NCBI GenBank assembly: GCA_022843565.1
Contig: JALHNK010000009.1
Coordinates: forward strand, 1 to 48,386
DNA: 48,386 bases
DNA from: Phycisphaerales bacterium
Lineage (GTDB): Bacteria; Planctomycetota; Phycisphaerae; Phycisphaerales; UBA1924
Reading direction: 5' to 3'
Positions within the stretch are counted from its first letter, which is position 1; each line of letters begins with the position of its first letter. A model generated the notes under the pieces. That model was not told where the DNA came from. It ran no database searches and worked only from the letters and a program-made list of their open reading frames with translations. Shown piece by piece: positions 17,154 to 27,300 of this stretch. A program made the position numbers and the translations under genes.

Positions 17154-18926
17154 TCACGCGCGGCTCGCCAGTTCGTCCAGCGCGATCGACGCGATGGTCA
17201 GATCGTCCGCCAGGTCCACGGGGCTGTCGCTCAGGCCGTCGGGCGCATCGCCCAGCGCGTGCCGCCTCACGGCGCGGAGCAGTTGGCCGACATCGTCCTC
17301 CGGGGCCATGCACATCGACAGCGCGCTCAAGATCCGCTCCATGCCGAACTCTTCGCCGTTGGTGTGGCGCTGCTCGATCACGCCGTCGGAGAAGACGATC
17401 AATCGCGAGCCAGCGTCGAGCCGGTGGGTCCCGGATTCGTACGGCTCATCGGGGTTCACGCGCAGGGGCAAGCCCCGCACGTGCTCGCCGGGGTTCACCA
17501 GCCGCCCCGAAGGCTCGCGGATGAGCCAGTAGCCGTGGCCCGCGTCGATGTAGGTCATCTCGCCGGTCTGCGTGTCGATCATCGCGCTGAAGAGCGACAC
17601 GAAGCCATTCTCGGGCATCTTCGCGCCCAGGTGCCGGTTCAGCCCGCAGACCGCAAGCGAGAGATCACCGGTGTTGTGCAGCGCCGCAGTGAGATAGCTC
17701 GACGTGACGGCCGCGAGCATCGCCGCCGGCACGCCCTTGCCCGACACATCGCCCATGAACAGCGCCAGCCGCCGGTGATCGAGCGCGAAGATATCGAACA
17801 GATCGCCGGCGATGAACCGCCCGGGCTCGACGTGCATCCGGTACGCCGCGTGCAAGACGCGCCCGCGCGTCGGCGGCAGGATCGATTGCTGGATCAGCGC
17901 CGCAGTGGCCATCTGCTCGCTCATGCGAGCCCTATGCATCTCCGAGTCGGCCCGGCGCAGCGATGACAGCGTCAGCGAGCACAGATCCGCGACCGCCTGG
18001 CAGAACGCCGCGGCGTCATCCTGGATCCGCATGTGCCCCTCGCGGCAATCCAGATACAGGCAGTGCGTCATCGCGCCAGCGTCCATGATCGGCACGCACA
18101 GGCACATCTGCACGCCCACCAATGACTGCGTGTGCGCGAACGAATCCGCACTGCGGTTGATCTTCACCGCCTGCCCACGCGTCGCCGCGGCTCGGATCAG
18201 CGATCGCGAGAAGACCAGCGTGTCCGTGCGATGGCCGGTCGAGCGCACGCCCAGAACGTGAATCTCCTCCGCCAGCATGTCCGGCCGGATGAACGCGATC
18301 ACCGAGAATCCCGTCGCCTCTTCCAGCGTCTTAACGATCGATTGCGCCAGCTCGTCCTCGCTCCGCACAGCTTGCATCTGCTTGGCGCACTCCAGCAGCA
18401 GCTCCAGCCGCCGCCGGTGAATCCCGTCGCGGTTGACCTCCGCGATCGTGACCATCGAGCTGTCGCTGCCGACAGGATCACGCATCGCGAACGTGCTCAG
18501 CGACGCGGCGCCCGACGCCACGCGCAGCACCCAAGGCCCGACCCGGATCTCATCGCCCACCTTCAGCGGCGTGTCCACGTGCGGCGTCAACTTCTGATTG
18601 TTCAACACCGTCCCGTGCCGACTCTCCAGATCCGCGATCGTCGTCATGCTCCCCAGCCGCTGAAACCGGCAGTGCTCGCGGCTCACGCCCAGCTCGTTCT
18701 CCGGCGTCCGCAGGCTGCACTTGGTCGAGCGCCCCAGCACACTGGCGGTCTCCGGCGGCAGGACCATCGGCTCCAGCGTGGGGCCCTCCACAACGTCAAG
18801 TCGCAAGGCAATCGGGATGACCGTCGAGTCGCTCAAGGGTCTGCTCTGCGAAAGGTGCGCGCGCCGAGGCCGCCCGCCGATTCGAGGCGGGGCCGCGCAC
18901 AGTCTAGCGGGAATCTGGCTCCTCAT
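17154..18926 (-). CDS. FHA-GAF-SpoIIE (PP2C-type) serine phosphatase
   Basis: About 590 residues, three domains. The FHA domain (roughly 35-140) has L-G-R-S-T-K-C-S-L, V-S-R-E-H-C-R-F and S-R-H-G-T-V-L-N-N and would bind a phosphothreonine partner. A GAF domain follows (about 175-330). The C-terminal SpoIIE/PP2C phosphatase (about 370-590) has A-G-D-L-F-D-I-F, F-M-G-D-V-S-G-K-G-V-P-A-A, I-D-A-G-H-G, V-F-S-D-G-V-I-E and D-D-L-T-I-A-S, with the metal-binding aspartates in place. Such proteins usually dephosphorylate anti-sigma antagonists in partner-switching; no such partner is visible here. The start is uncertain: ATG 18926 has a weak ribosome site, and a TTG nearer the FHA domain (about 18836) is an alternative. 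Confidence 0.86.
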   Translation of the reverse strand: MRSQIPARLCAAPPRIGGRPRRAHLSQSRPLSDSTVIPIALRLDVVEGPTLEPMVLPPETASVLGRSTKCSLRTPENELGVSREHCRFQRLGSMTTIADLESRHGTVLNNQKLTPHVDTPLKVGDEIRVGPWVLRVASGAASLSTFAMRDPVGSDSSMVTIAEVNRDGIHRRRLELLLECAKQMQAVRSEDELAQSIVKTLEEATGFSVIAFIRPDMLAEEIHVLGVRSTGHRTDTLVFSRSLIRAAATRGQAVKINRSADSFAHTQSLVGVQMCLCVPIMDAGAMTHCLYLDCREGHMRIQDDAAAFCQAVADLCSLTLSSLRRADSEMHRARMSEQMATAALIQQSILPPTRGRVLHAAYRMHVEPGRFIAGDLFDIFALDHRRLALFMGDVSGKGVPAAMLAAVTSSYLTAALHNTGDLSLAVCGLNRHLGAKMPENGFVSLFSAMIDTQTGEMTYIDAGHGYWLIREPSGRLVNPGEHVRGLPLRVNPDEPYESGTHRLDAGSRLIVFSDGVIEQRHTNGEEFGMERILSALSMCMAPEDDVGQLLRAVRRHALGDAPDGLSDSPVDLADDLTIASIALDELASRA

Positions 18927-19105
18927 GTCCAGAAAGCCGCCCGGTCGCGACAAATCCACCTCCGCAGTGAGATCAATGGCCCGATCGCGCGACGGCCCCC
19001 CCACCCCCCACCCCCGAACAGCAGGATCGCGACGGCACTGCGACGGGGCGCAGGCGGCAAAGATCGCACAGGTCCGCGTGCTCGCGCCCGCGGCTCTGAC
19101 GCTTG
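18927..19105. other. Intergenic C-rich tract
   Basis: Between the thiG stop and the phosphatase start. It contains runs of C around 18995-19020 (CCCCCCCACCCCCCACCCCC), so the other strand carries several close G-runs that could form a quadruplex. No gene or clear terminator is seen. Confidence 0.5.
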
Positions 19106-19993
19106 TCACTCGCCGGGGATGTACGAGATCGCGCCCTCCCAGGGTGAACTCGCCGAGGCGTACAGCCGCTTGGCGATTCGCCCGGCGACGTAGCTCTCGC
19201 GCCCGGCGATGCAGGCGTGGCGCATGGCGCTGGCCATCAGCACCGGGTCCTTGGCGTGGGCGATCGCGGTATTCATCAGCACGCCATCGGCCCCGAGCTC
19301 CATCGCGATCGACGTATCGCTGGCGCTGCCGACGCCGGCGTCAACGATCACCGGATAACTCGCGTCGCCTTGCTTGAGCAGCTCCAGGCACAGCACGATG
19401 TTGTTGCGATTGAGCACGCCCTGGCCGCTGCCGATGGGCGAGCCGGCGGGCATGACGCTGGTCGCGCCGGCCTCCTTCAACCGCAGGGCAGCGATCGGGT
19501 CGTCCGACGAGTAGCACAGCACCTGGAAGCCGTCTTTGACCAGTTCCTTGCAGGCTTCCAGCGTTCCGCCGGGATCTGGCAGGAGCGTCTTCTTATCGCC
19601 GAGCACCTCGAGCTTCACCCAGCCCGAGCCGGGGTTGCCCAGTTGCTCCAGCAACTCGCGCCCGAGGCGCGAGACTCGCACCGCGTCCTCCGCCGTGAAG
19701 CACCCGGCGGTGTTGGGCAGGATCGTGTACCGCGACAGGTCGATCGCGTCCAGCAAGCTCTGGCCCTGGGCGTTGATCAGCCGCTCGCGCCGCACCGCGA
19801 CGGTGACCACCTCGGCCCCGCTGCGATCCAGCGCACTGCGCATCTGCTCGAAGCTCGCGTATTTGCCGGTGCCGACGATCAATCGCGAGGCGAACCGCCG
19901 CCCGCCGATGGAGAGGGCCCCTCCTGCACCCGCGTCAGCGGCAACATCGACCCGAACCGCCCCGCTCCGCGTGCTCGCCAGTTGATCACTCAT
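19106..19993 (-). CDS. thiG: Thiazole synthase
   Basis: 295 residues, a TIM-barrel enzyme that builds the thiazole phosphate of thiamine from deoxyxylulose phosphate, dehydroglycine and ThiS thiocarboxylate. The Schiff-base lysine is Lys127 in [11 protein letters not shown]. Other family blocks are [10 protein letters not shown] (37-46), [15 protein letters not shown] and D-A-G-V-G-S-A-S-D, then V-L-M-N-T-A-I-A. The first 29 residues are an unconserved extension. ATG 19993 is the last Met before the fold. No thiS, thiF or thiH is adjacent and I see no TPP riboswitch upstream. The gene diverges from holA across 86 bases. Confidence 0.93.
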   Translation of the reverse strand: MSDQLASTRSGAVRVDVAADAGAGGALSIGGRRFASRLIVGTGKYASFEQMRSALDRSGAEVVTVAVRRERLINAQGQSLLDAIDLSRYTILPNTAGCFTAEDAVRVSRLGRELLEQLGNPGSGWVKLEVLGDKKTLLPDPGGTLEACKELVKDGFQVLCYSSDDPIAALRLKEAGATSVMPAGSPIGSGQGVLNRNNIVLCLELLKQGDASYPVIVDAGVGSASDTSIAMELGADGVLMNTAIAHAKDPVLMASAMRHACIAGRESYVAGRIAKRLYASASSPWEGAISYIPGE

Positions 19994-20079
19994 GCCGCAT
20001 CGTTGGCGCTCCCCACCGCCCCCGCCGCCGCCGTTCCCAGCACCCGCCCGAGCGCATGTGAGCCTGATACGCTCGCCCG

Positions 20080-21222
20080 ATGGCCACCCGACCTTCACCC
20101 GCCGCCAAGGCCACCCACGCCGCGATCCCCCTCTCGGCACCGATCGCGGTGCTGCACGGGCCGGAGCAGTTCCTGGTCGCCCAGCACACGCGCGACCTGC
20201 GCGACGCGCTGACGCGTCAGCACACCGAGATCGACGTCTTCACGTTCGACGGCAACTCCGTCAGCCCCGCCGAGGTGCTCGACGAGTGCCGCAGCATGGG
20301 CCTGATGATGCGCCCCAAGCTGGTCATCGTGGACAACGCCGAGCGGTTCCTGAGCGAGTCTGATGATGACGAAGCCGCGAGTTCGCCGAAGGCCGCGGGC
20401 CCGCGCTCGCGCGTCGGCACAAGCCGATCGGCACGCGAGCTCATGGAGTCGTACGCCAAGCAGCCCGAGACCACCGCGGTGCTGCTGCTGCGGGCCAACG
20501 TCTGGCGTCCGGGCAATCTGGACAAAGCGATCGTCGCCTCCGGCGGCGTTGTCATCAAATGTGAGAAGATCAGCCTCGACGCGGCCCACGATTGGGCGAC
20601 CGCCCGGGCCCCAAAGGCCCTGGGCGTCACGCTCGCGCCCGACGCCGCGGACCTGCTCATCGAAGAACTCGGCAACGACCTGGCCCGCATCTCGAGTGAG
20701 CTGGACAAACTCGCGATCGCCGCCCGCGCCCGCGTGGGCCCCGGTGAGACGCCGGTGATCGCCGCGGATCTGGTCCAGCTCCTCGTCGGCGCCTCGCGCC
20801 AGGACGACGCGTGGTCCATGCAGAGCGAGCTGCTCAGCGGCTCGATGCCCCGCGCGATGGACGCGCTCCGCGCTCGGCTGGACGTTTCACGCATGAGTCC
20901 GGTCCTGTTGGGTGTCGCGTACATCGACCTGGCCCGCAAGCTCTCGCGCGCCAGCATCGCTGCGTCGCTGGGAAAGCGAGACAACGAGATCGCCGGCGAA
21001 GCGGGCCTCTGGGCCGCCGCGGCTGCGCCGATCATCAGCGCCGCCAAGCGCTTGCCGCCCGCGTCGGCCGCGGCGTTGCTCCGTGAGGCCATCCGCGCTG
21101 ACGAACGCCAGAAGACCGGCGACGGCGATCCCGAGCACATCCTCGAGGGCCTGACGGTGACGTTCGTGAACGCACTGGCCCCGCGCCAGGCGACGCACGG
21201 CGCGGGCATGGCCACCCGCTAA
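20080..21222 (+). CDS. holA: DNA polymerase III subunit delta
   Basis: 380 residues, usual for HolA. The N-terminal AAA-like domain begins [14 protein letters not shown], with no functional Walker A as expected for delta. [14 protein letters not shown] fits the second strand, and the C-terminal helical collar region has [19 protein letters not shown], a well-known HolA block. Delta opens the beta clamp as part of the clamp loader. There is no Shine-Dalgarno before ATG 20080; instead TGATACGCT, an extended -10-like element, ends six bases upstream, suggesting a leaderless mRNA. Confidence 0.9.
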   Translation: MATRPSPAAKATHAAIPLSAPIAVLHGPEQFLVAQHTRDLRDALTRQHTEIDVFTFDGNSVSPAEVLDECRSMGLMMRPKLVIVDNAERFLSESDDDEAASSPKAAGPRSRVGTSRSARELMESYAKQPETTAVLLLRANVWRPGNLDKAIVASGGVVIKCEKISLDAAHDWATARAPKALGVTLAPDAADLLIEELGNDLARISSELDKLAIAARARVGPGETPVIAADLVQLLVGASRQDDAWSMQSELLSGSMPRAMDALRARLDVSRMSPVLLGVAYIDLARKLSRASIAASLGKRDNEIAGEAGLWAAAAAPIISAAKRLPPASAAALLREAIRADERQKTGDGDPEHILEGLTVTFVNALAPRQATHGAGMATR

Positions 21223-21569
21223 GTTCGCCAACTTCACACCCGCGGCACCCCCGCCCCCCCCCGTCACCCCCCGCCACCTCCACCCGCCCCACCCAGGCCC
21301 ACTCGCCCGCCCGCGAGCCCCTCGTCGATTCCGACCGAGGGCACCAGCACAACCCGCCAAATCTCGAAAGGACCCGCGAAAAGGCCCGCGATTATGCCGT
21401 CTGTGCGCTCTGTGCGGTTGTCGATCAAGGTTCTCGCCCCGGCTTTTCGTTTCCCCTGTTGCCGCGTCCCAGTGTTCCCCCAGTTCTCCCGTCCCCTGGA
21501 TCCCTCGTTCCCACGATCCCTCGATCCCTCGATCCCTGCCCCGACACCCACACAGCGAAAGGCCTCACG
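21223..21569. other. 347-base intergenic region: C-rich run and short-word repeats
   Basis: The left part (21241-21300) is extremely C-rich with a run of nine to ten C. The right part (about 21490-21540) repeats the word TCCCTCGA/TCGATCCC about five times, just ahead of the ribosome site GAAAGG of the next gene. I see no gene and no clear terminator for holA. Confidence 0.6.
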
Positions 21570-24032
21570 ATGAACCCGCTTCTGACCGCTCACCGGACCA
21601 ACCTTCTCCGATCCGCCTGTCTGCTGGCGCTGCTCAGCGGCTCGCTTTGCACCGTCGCGAACGCGCAATCGGTCGTCCGCGAGAGCCAGGACTCGCCGAA
21701 CAACGGCGATACGCAGGGCAACGGCAACTCGCAAGAGCCCGCCATCGCCGGCAACGGCAACCGCCTGGTCTTCCGCACTGCGGCGACCAACTTCGTCACC
21801 GGTGCCGCCATGAGCGGCTCCGGCCAGTACGTCCTCCGCAAGGACCGCACCACCGGCTCGCTTTTCATGCTCAACGGCAGCGGCCAGACCGCCAGCCCGC
21901 CGCTCTCCGGCGAGTTCCCCTCCGGCGGCACCTCGTCGGTCCCCACATACAAGGGCGCCGGCGCCGCGTGGATGAACAACTCGGATCAAGCCGCGCCGCA
22001 GTTCGGCTGCGCCGACAGCAACAACCAGCGCGACATCTACTTCAACACCGGCACGCCATCGCCCTTCACCGCCATCCCCAGCGGCGGCGGCTGCCCCACG
22101 CAGTTTGACAACGACAGCACCAACCCCGACATCACGCCGGACAACGTCTTCCTGGCGTTCGAGAGCACCGCGACGAACATCCCGGGCGATGGCAACGCCT
22201 TCAGCGACATCTACTGGTCACCGACGACGGGCACCCGCACGTTCTCGAAGCTCTCGGTCAAGGGCAACATCCTCTCCGGTGTGACGGCGGCCAACGGCGC
22301 CAGCAACAAGCCCGCCACCGGCGGCTCAGAAGCCGACGGCTCCTACGTCATCGCGTTCGAGTCCATCGCGACGAATCTCGGCGGCACCACCGACACCCTC
22401 GGCCACCGCGACATCTTCGCCCGCATCGTCCCCGCCGGCGGCGTTCTCTCGTTCCCCAGCACCATCCGCGTGAGCCGCACCGTCAGCAGCGGCGAGACCA
22501 ACGGCGCTTCCTTCGATCCGCACGTCTCCAAGACCGGTCGCTACATCGCCTACTCGTCTGACGCCAGCAACATCGTCAGCGGCGACACCAACAACCAACG
22601 CGACATCTTCCTCTTTGATCGCTCCACCGGCGACACCAAGCGCATCAGCCTCTCGCTCTCCGGCGCGCAGCCCAACGCCGCGTGCAACCGCCCGCGCGTC
22701 AACGCCGACGGCACCTGGGTCGCCTTCGAATCCATCGCCACCAACCTCATCCCCGGCTTCTCGCCCCCCGCCAACCGTTCGTACGTCTACCTCTGCCACG
22801 TCCCCACCGGCGCGATCTTTGCGTGCTCTTACAACTACGACACCAACGCCCCCACCGACGCCAACAGCGCCTGGGCCACCATCTCCGACGACGGCCTCAC
22901 CGTCGCCTTCCACTCCGACGCGACCAACCTCATCGACTTTGACACCAACGGCAATCGCGACGTGTACAGCTACTCACGCAGCGCCGCGCCGGCCAACGAC
23001 ACCTGCGACAGCGCCACTGCGGTCAGCAACAGCACCGGCGGCCCCAGCATCGTCCTCGGGAGCCTCTCCGGCGCGTTCCCCACGCCCGGCCTGACCAGCC
23101 CCTGCGGCAGTTCCGCCTTCTCCCCCGACGTGTGGTACGTCTACACCCCCATCTGCTCCGGCCCTTATCGCTTCCAGACCGGCGGCTTTGACACCGTCCT
23201 GGCCCTCTACGAGTCCTGCGGCGGCGCACTGATCGCTTGCGATGACGACAGCGGCACCAACCAGGGCTCGCTCATCAACACCACGCTTGTCGCGTTCCAG
23301 CCGGTCCTCGTCCGCGTCTCGGGCTTCGCCAACCGCTCCGGCGACTTCAACCTCGGCATTCAGCCGCTGGGCATCCCGGCCAACGACTCGTGCTTCAACG
23401 CCGGCCCGGCGCCCCTTGGCACCATCACCTTCCCCACCTGCCTCACTTCGAACGACGGCCCGGCGCTCAACCCTCCTGTCAACGACCTGCCGATCGGCGC
23501 CGATGTCTGGCACACCTTCTCGCCCCCCTACACCGCCCGCTACAACCTGAACACCAACGGCTCGAACTTTGACACCATGATCGCGGTCTACCTCAGCGCG
23601 TCGTGCCCCGTCACCACCGTTCAGCAGGTCGCCGCGGACGATGACAGCGGCGTCGGCAACGCCTCCAGCACCAGCCTCGTGATGATCGGCGGCGCGTCGT
23701 ACAAGATCCGCGTCGGCGGCTTCCAGGGCGCTGTGGGTCAGGCCGTGCTGACCATCCGCGTCGCGGGCTGCTCACCGGCCGACATCGCCTTTGACACCGG
23801 CGACCCGCTGCCCCCGTTCAACATCAACCCGCCCGGCACCAACAACGGCGTCACCGAAGGCGACTACAACCTCTTCTTCTCCGGCTACTTCGATGCTCTG
23901 CCCTACTGCGACATCGCCGACGACCAGGGCACCCCGCTGGCCCCCTTCGGGAACCCCGTCGGCGCCAACAACGGCGTCACCGAGGGCGATTACAACTGCT
24001 TCTTCAGCATCTACTTCGACGGCTGCCCGTGA
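21570..24032 (+). CDS. GC-type dockerin domain-anchored protein with TolB-like propeller and PPC-like domains
   Basis: 820 residues. A signal peptide of about 32 residues ends A-N-A-Q. Residues 35-470 hold repeats of the form Y-I-A-Y-S-S-D-A-S-N-I-V-S-G-D-T-N and D-I-F-L-F-D-R-S-T-G, seen about six times, typical of TolB/WD40-like propellers in exported planctomycete proteins. Two domains resembling pre-peptidase C-terminal (PPC) beta sandwiches follow, each with A-N-D-(T/S)-C, W-Y-V-Y-T-P or W-H-T-F-S-P, and D-T-V-L-A-L-Y or D-T-M-I-A-V-Y, then an acidic D-D-D-S-G. The last 87 residues (from 23769) are the two-part GC domain, ending D-G-C-P. GAAAGG just upstream supports ATG 21570. No catalytic motif is seen. 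Confidence 0.85.
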   Translation: MNPLLTAHRTNLLRSACLLALLSGSLCTVANAQSVVRESQDSPNNGDTQGNGNSQEPAIAGNGNRLVFRTAATNFVTGAAMSGSGQYVLRKDRTTGSLFMLNGSGQTASPPLSGEFPSGGTSSVPTYKGAGAAWMNNSDQAAPQFGCADSNNQRDIYFNTGTPSPFTAIPSGGGCPTQFDNDSTNPDITPDNVFLAFESTATNIPGDGNAFSDIYWSPTTGTRTFSKLSVKGNILSGVTAANGASNKPATGGSEADGSYVIAFESIATNLGGTTDTLGHRDIFARIVPAGGVLSFPSTIRVSRTVSSGETNGASFDPHVSKTGRYIAYSSDASNIVSGDTNNQRDIFLFDRSTGDTKRISLSLSGAQPNAACNRPRVNADGTWVAFESIATNLIPGFSPPANRSYVYLCHVPTGAIFACSYNYDTNAPTDANSAWATISDDGLTVAFHSDATNLIDFDTNGNRDVYSYSRSAAPANDTCDSATAVSNSTGGPSIVLGSLSGAFPTPGLTSPCGSSAFSPDVWYVYTPICSGPYRFQTGGFDTVLALYESCGGALIACDDDSGTNQGSLINTTLVAFQPVLVRVSGFANRSGDFNLGIQPLGIPANDSCFNAGPAPLGTITFPTCLTSNDGPALNPPVNDLPIGADVWHTFSPPYTARYNLNTNGSNFDTMIAVYLSASCPVTTVQQVAADDDSGVGNASSTSLVMIGGASYKIRVGGFQGAVGQAVLTIRVAGCSPADIAFDTGDPLPPFNINPPGTNNGVTEGDYNLFFSGYFDALPYCDIADDQGTPLAPFGNPVGANNGVTEGDYNCFFSIYFDGCP

Positions 24033-24335
24033 TTGAGAAGGCACTGGGCACGGGGCACTGGGCCCTGGTCCACCAAATCTGACCCCTCAAAGACCGGCAA
24101 CGGTCATAAACCCCGGCTCACGCGAGCCGGGGTTTTTGTTTGGTCGCGATCAGGCAGTCCCTGCGTTCCCCGGCCTCGTGCCCCCGGCCACCCCCTCAAT
24201 TCTCCTGAATTGCCCCTCATTACGGGTGCTTTTGATCGGATTCGTGCAATACTCCCCTTCCGATCCTGATGCCCGCCGCGCCAGATGTCCGCGCGGCTGG
24301 CAGTCTCATTCACGCCGATGCAAGGACCCATCACG
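24033..24335. other. 303-base intergenic region: word repeats, terminator, leader
   Basis: After the stop come GGCACTGGGCAC words (24036-24068), then the shared-arm terminator at 24111-24137, then about 200 bases with no gene leading to the ribosome site AAGGA (24322-24326) of the next gene. Confidence 0.7.
24111..24137 (+). terminator. Rho-independent terminator (shared-arm family)
   Basis: Arms CCCCGGCTC / GAGCCGGGG around ACGC, then five T. Confidence 0.92.
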
Positions 24336-27300
24336 ATGCGTTTCACCCGACCCGCCCTGCTCTCGCTCGCAGCGTCATTTGCGATCGTCTCGCCGACGCT
24401 CATGGCCCAGTCGGTCGACTTTGATCCGTTCGGCCCGATCCCCACCTCCAACCTCGGGGCCATCAGCAACGGCGGCTTCGGCTCGGCCACCACCCAGCGC
24501 ACGCCGCCGGCCCCGCGCGAGGACGAGACCATCCTCATCTACTTCCGCGTCTGCTGCCAGAACGCTTACGACCGCGTCGCCATCTACTACACCACCGACG
24601 GCTCCGAGCCCCAGGGCTCCGCGTCCGTCGGCTTCGGCACCACACAGGTGATCTCGAACGTCAGCCCCACCGGCCCCGTGCAGTTCATCGCCAATCAGTT
24701 CGGCGTCAGCGGCGGCACTCGCGATTGGTGGCGCGCCACCCTGCCCGTCGGCACCCGCGCGTACAACCAGCGCATCCGCTACAAGCTCGCCCGCTGGATC
24801 AACTCCAACCCCAACGCCACCCAGGCCTGGGCCGGCGGCGGTTCAAGCTCCAACGCCGCGCAGACCTTCGAGCACACCAACCTGCTCGCCTGGCCTGGCC
24901 AGGGCTCGGCCTTCCCCGGCAACGAAGGCGTCGGCTACCCGCCCTTCTGGCCCTACAAGGAAGAGGGCGTTGTCGGCAACAACTTCATCAACTCGATGCT
25001 CGATCAGAACGGCAACATCTTCGACATCTACTACCCCGGTGCCGGCGCGGTCCAAGGCATCGCCACCAAGAACGAGGGCTACGTCGACGGCTTTGACACC
25101 TTCCCCGCCGGCCTCCCGCTGGACAACCGCGGCCAGATGCACCTGAACCAGATCCTCACCGGCATCCGCGCCGGCGGCATCACAAGTTGGCTCAGCAACC
25201 AGAACGGCACCGACTTCACCAACATCCAGCAGCAGTACGAGCCCCGCACCCAGACCATCACCACGACCAGCACCTACGTCCGCGCCGGCCGCAACATCTC
25301 CATCACTCAGCACGACTTCTCGCCCAAGGGTGTCTTCACCCCGCCCAACGCCTCCCAAGGCATGACCATCAAGCGCATGATCCTGCGCAACAACCAGGCC
25401 ACCACCCAGACCGTCAACGTCTACATGTACATGGATCCCGCCCTCAACGGCGGCGACAACCACGACTTCATGCTCAAGTCCACCGACATGCTCGGTGCCA
25501 TGATCGCCGGCGATAACACCTATCGCGTCGTGACCAACACCGGCTCCATCGGCTTCGGTCAGGAATACAACCCCACCACCTTCGGCGGCTATGAGAAGAA
25601 CGTCTCGGTCTTCCTCGCCGCGGCGATGAAGACCGTGCCATCGGTCAATGGCACCGGCGGCGCGATGGCCTCGGACGCGTGGCGCGACACCTCCGGCGAT
25701 AACGGTCAGGGCTGGATCGGCCAGCAGGTCATCCTCCCGCCGAACCAGGACGTCGAAGTGAACTTCATCATCGTCGGCGGCTTCGAGCGCCCCGCAGGCC
25801 GCGATGCCTTCGCGGGCATCAACGGCCCCGGCGTCTACAACATCCAGATGGGCCCGATCATCTCCTGGTTCCGCGATGGCAACACCTCCACCTGGCAGGC
25901 TCAGACCGACGCGTACTGGCAGAACTTCCTGAACCAGGGCGTGACCGTCGAGCTCCCCGATGCTCGCCTGCAGACGCTCTTTGATCGCGGCATCCTGGGC
26001 ACCATGCTCCACTTCGACGAGCGCACCGGCGGCCTCATCGCCGGCTTCCGCAACGGCGCGTACCCGTTCGTCTGGCCGCGCGATATGGCGTGGGCCGGTG
26101 TCACGCTGGCGCGAGTCGGTCACACCGATGTCGTCGATCGCATGACGCGCTTCCTGCGCGACACGACCTTCCGCGACTTTGAGACCTGGACCAACGGCAA
26201 CACCCCGGGCTTCGAAGCCGCGGGCGGCAACCCCTTCTTCGGCACGCGCAAGGGCTTCTGGAAGCAGAAGTACACCACCGACGGCTTCACCGTCTGGGGC
26301 GCGCCGCAGGTCGACGAGACCGCCGTGATTCCGTGGATGGTCCTCTACAACTACAAAGTCCACGGCGACGCGAACTACCTCATCGAGGACCAGGCCGGCA
26401 ACCCCGCCAACACGACGTACTCGGTGGTCAAGGACGCCGCGATCGCCATGAGCCAGACCAGCAAGAACGACGGCACGCGACTGAACCACCGGCAAAGCTA
26501 CCCCGGCGCTTCCACCTTCATGATGTACTCCAACAACGTGTGGGAGGACAAGTACGACACGTTCATCATGTCGAACGCCAACATCGTGCGCGGCCTGCGC
26601 GACGCCGCGACCATCGCCGGCACCATCGGTCAGCCCGCGGACGCCAACGACTTCATCAACCGCGCCAACGGCATCAAGGCCGGCCTCGATGACAAGCTCT
26701 TCTGGAACGGCGAAGCCTCCGACATCTCCATGCTCGGCATCGTCTACCCGTTCGAGACCCACCTGGCCACCGACACCCGCGCTGTCAAGATCATCGATCG
26801 CATCAACGGCGTCGCGCAAGACCGCTTCGGCAACACGCACCCGCTGGTCCGCTTCCCGAACCAGTTCATCAACAACGCCTCGGACTTCGTCGGCCTCATC
26901 GATCGCTACTGGGGCGACAGCTACTGGGGCAACGGCTCCCTGGGCAACACGCCCGCGGGCCCCTGGTTCCTGACGACCCTCTGGTACGGCGCGTACTACG
27001 CCATGCGACAGGACTTCACCCCCGGCAAGGCCGACATCGACAACCACCTCTACCGCCTGAACCGAGCCGCGGACCACAACGGCCCGATCGGCTTCGGCGC
27101 CGAGCAGATGGCCCCCTCCAACTCGCTGCTCTATCCCGGCCAGTCCGATTTCACGCTCCAGACCGCGTGGCCCAACGCCTGGGAGTCGATGAGCTTCTAC
27201 GTGGACAGCGTCATGCTGTTCCTGGACTTCACGCCCGACTCGCCGGGCAACACGCTCCGCACCGAGCCGAAGCTGCCCACCGGCTGGACCTCGATGAAGT

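Noticed and set aside
16567-17966. Long plus-strand frames over nadD and the SpoIIE phosphatase
   Set aside because: They span two genes with complete catalytic motifs on the other strand and are low-complexity Arg/Pro/Ala sequence.
19994-20079. Possible TPP riboswitch before thiG
   Set aside because: The gap to holA is only 86 bases and lacks the conserved CUGAGA and related core elements on the thiG strand.
24012-24032. PEP-CTERM or LPXTG-type sorting signal at the C-termini
   Set aside because: No Pro-Glu-Pro or LPxTG box, no terminal membrane helix and no basic tail. The conserved ends are acidic/aromatic with Gly-Cys.
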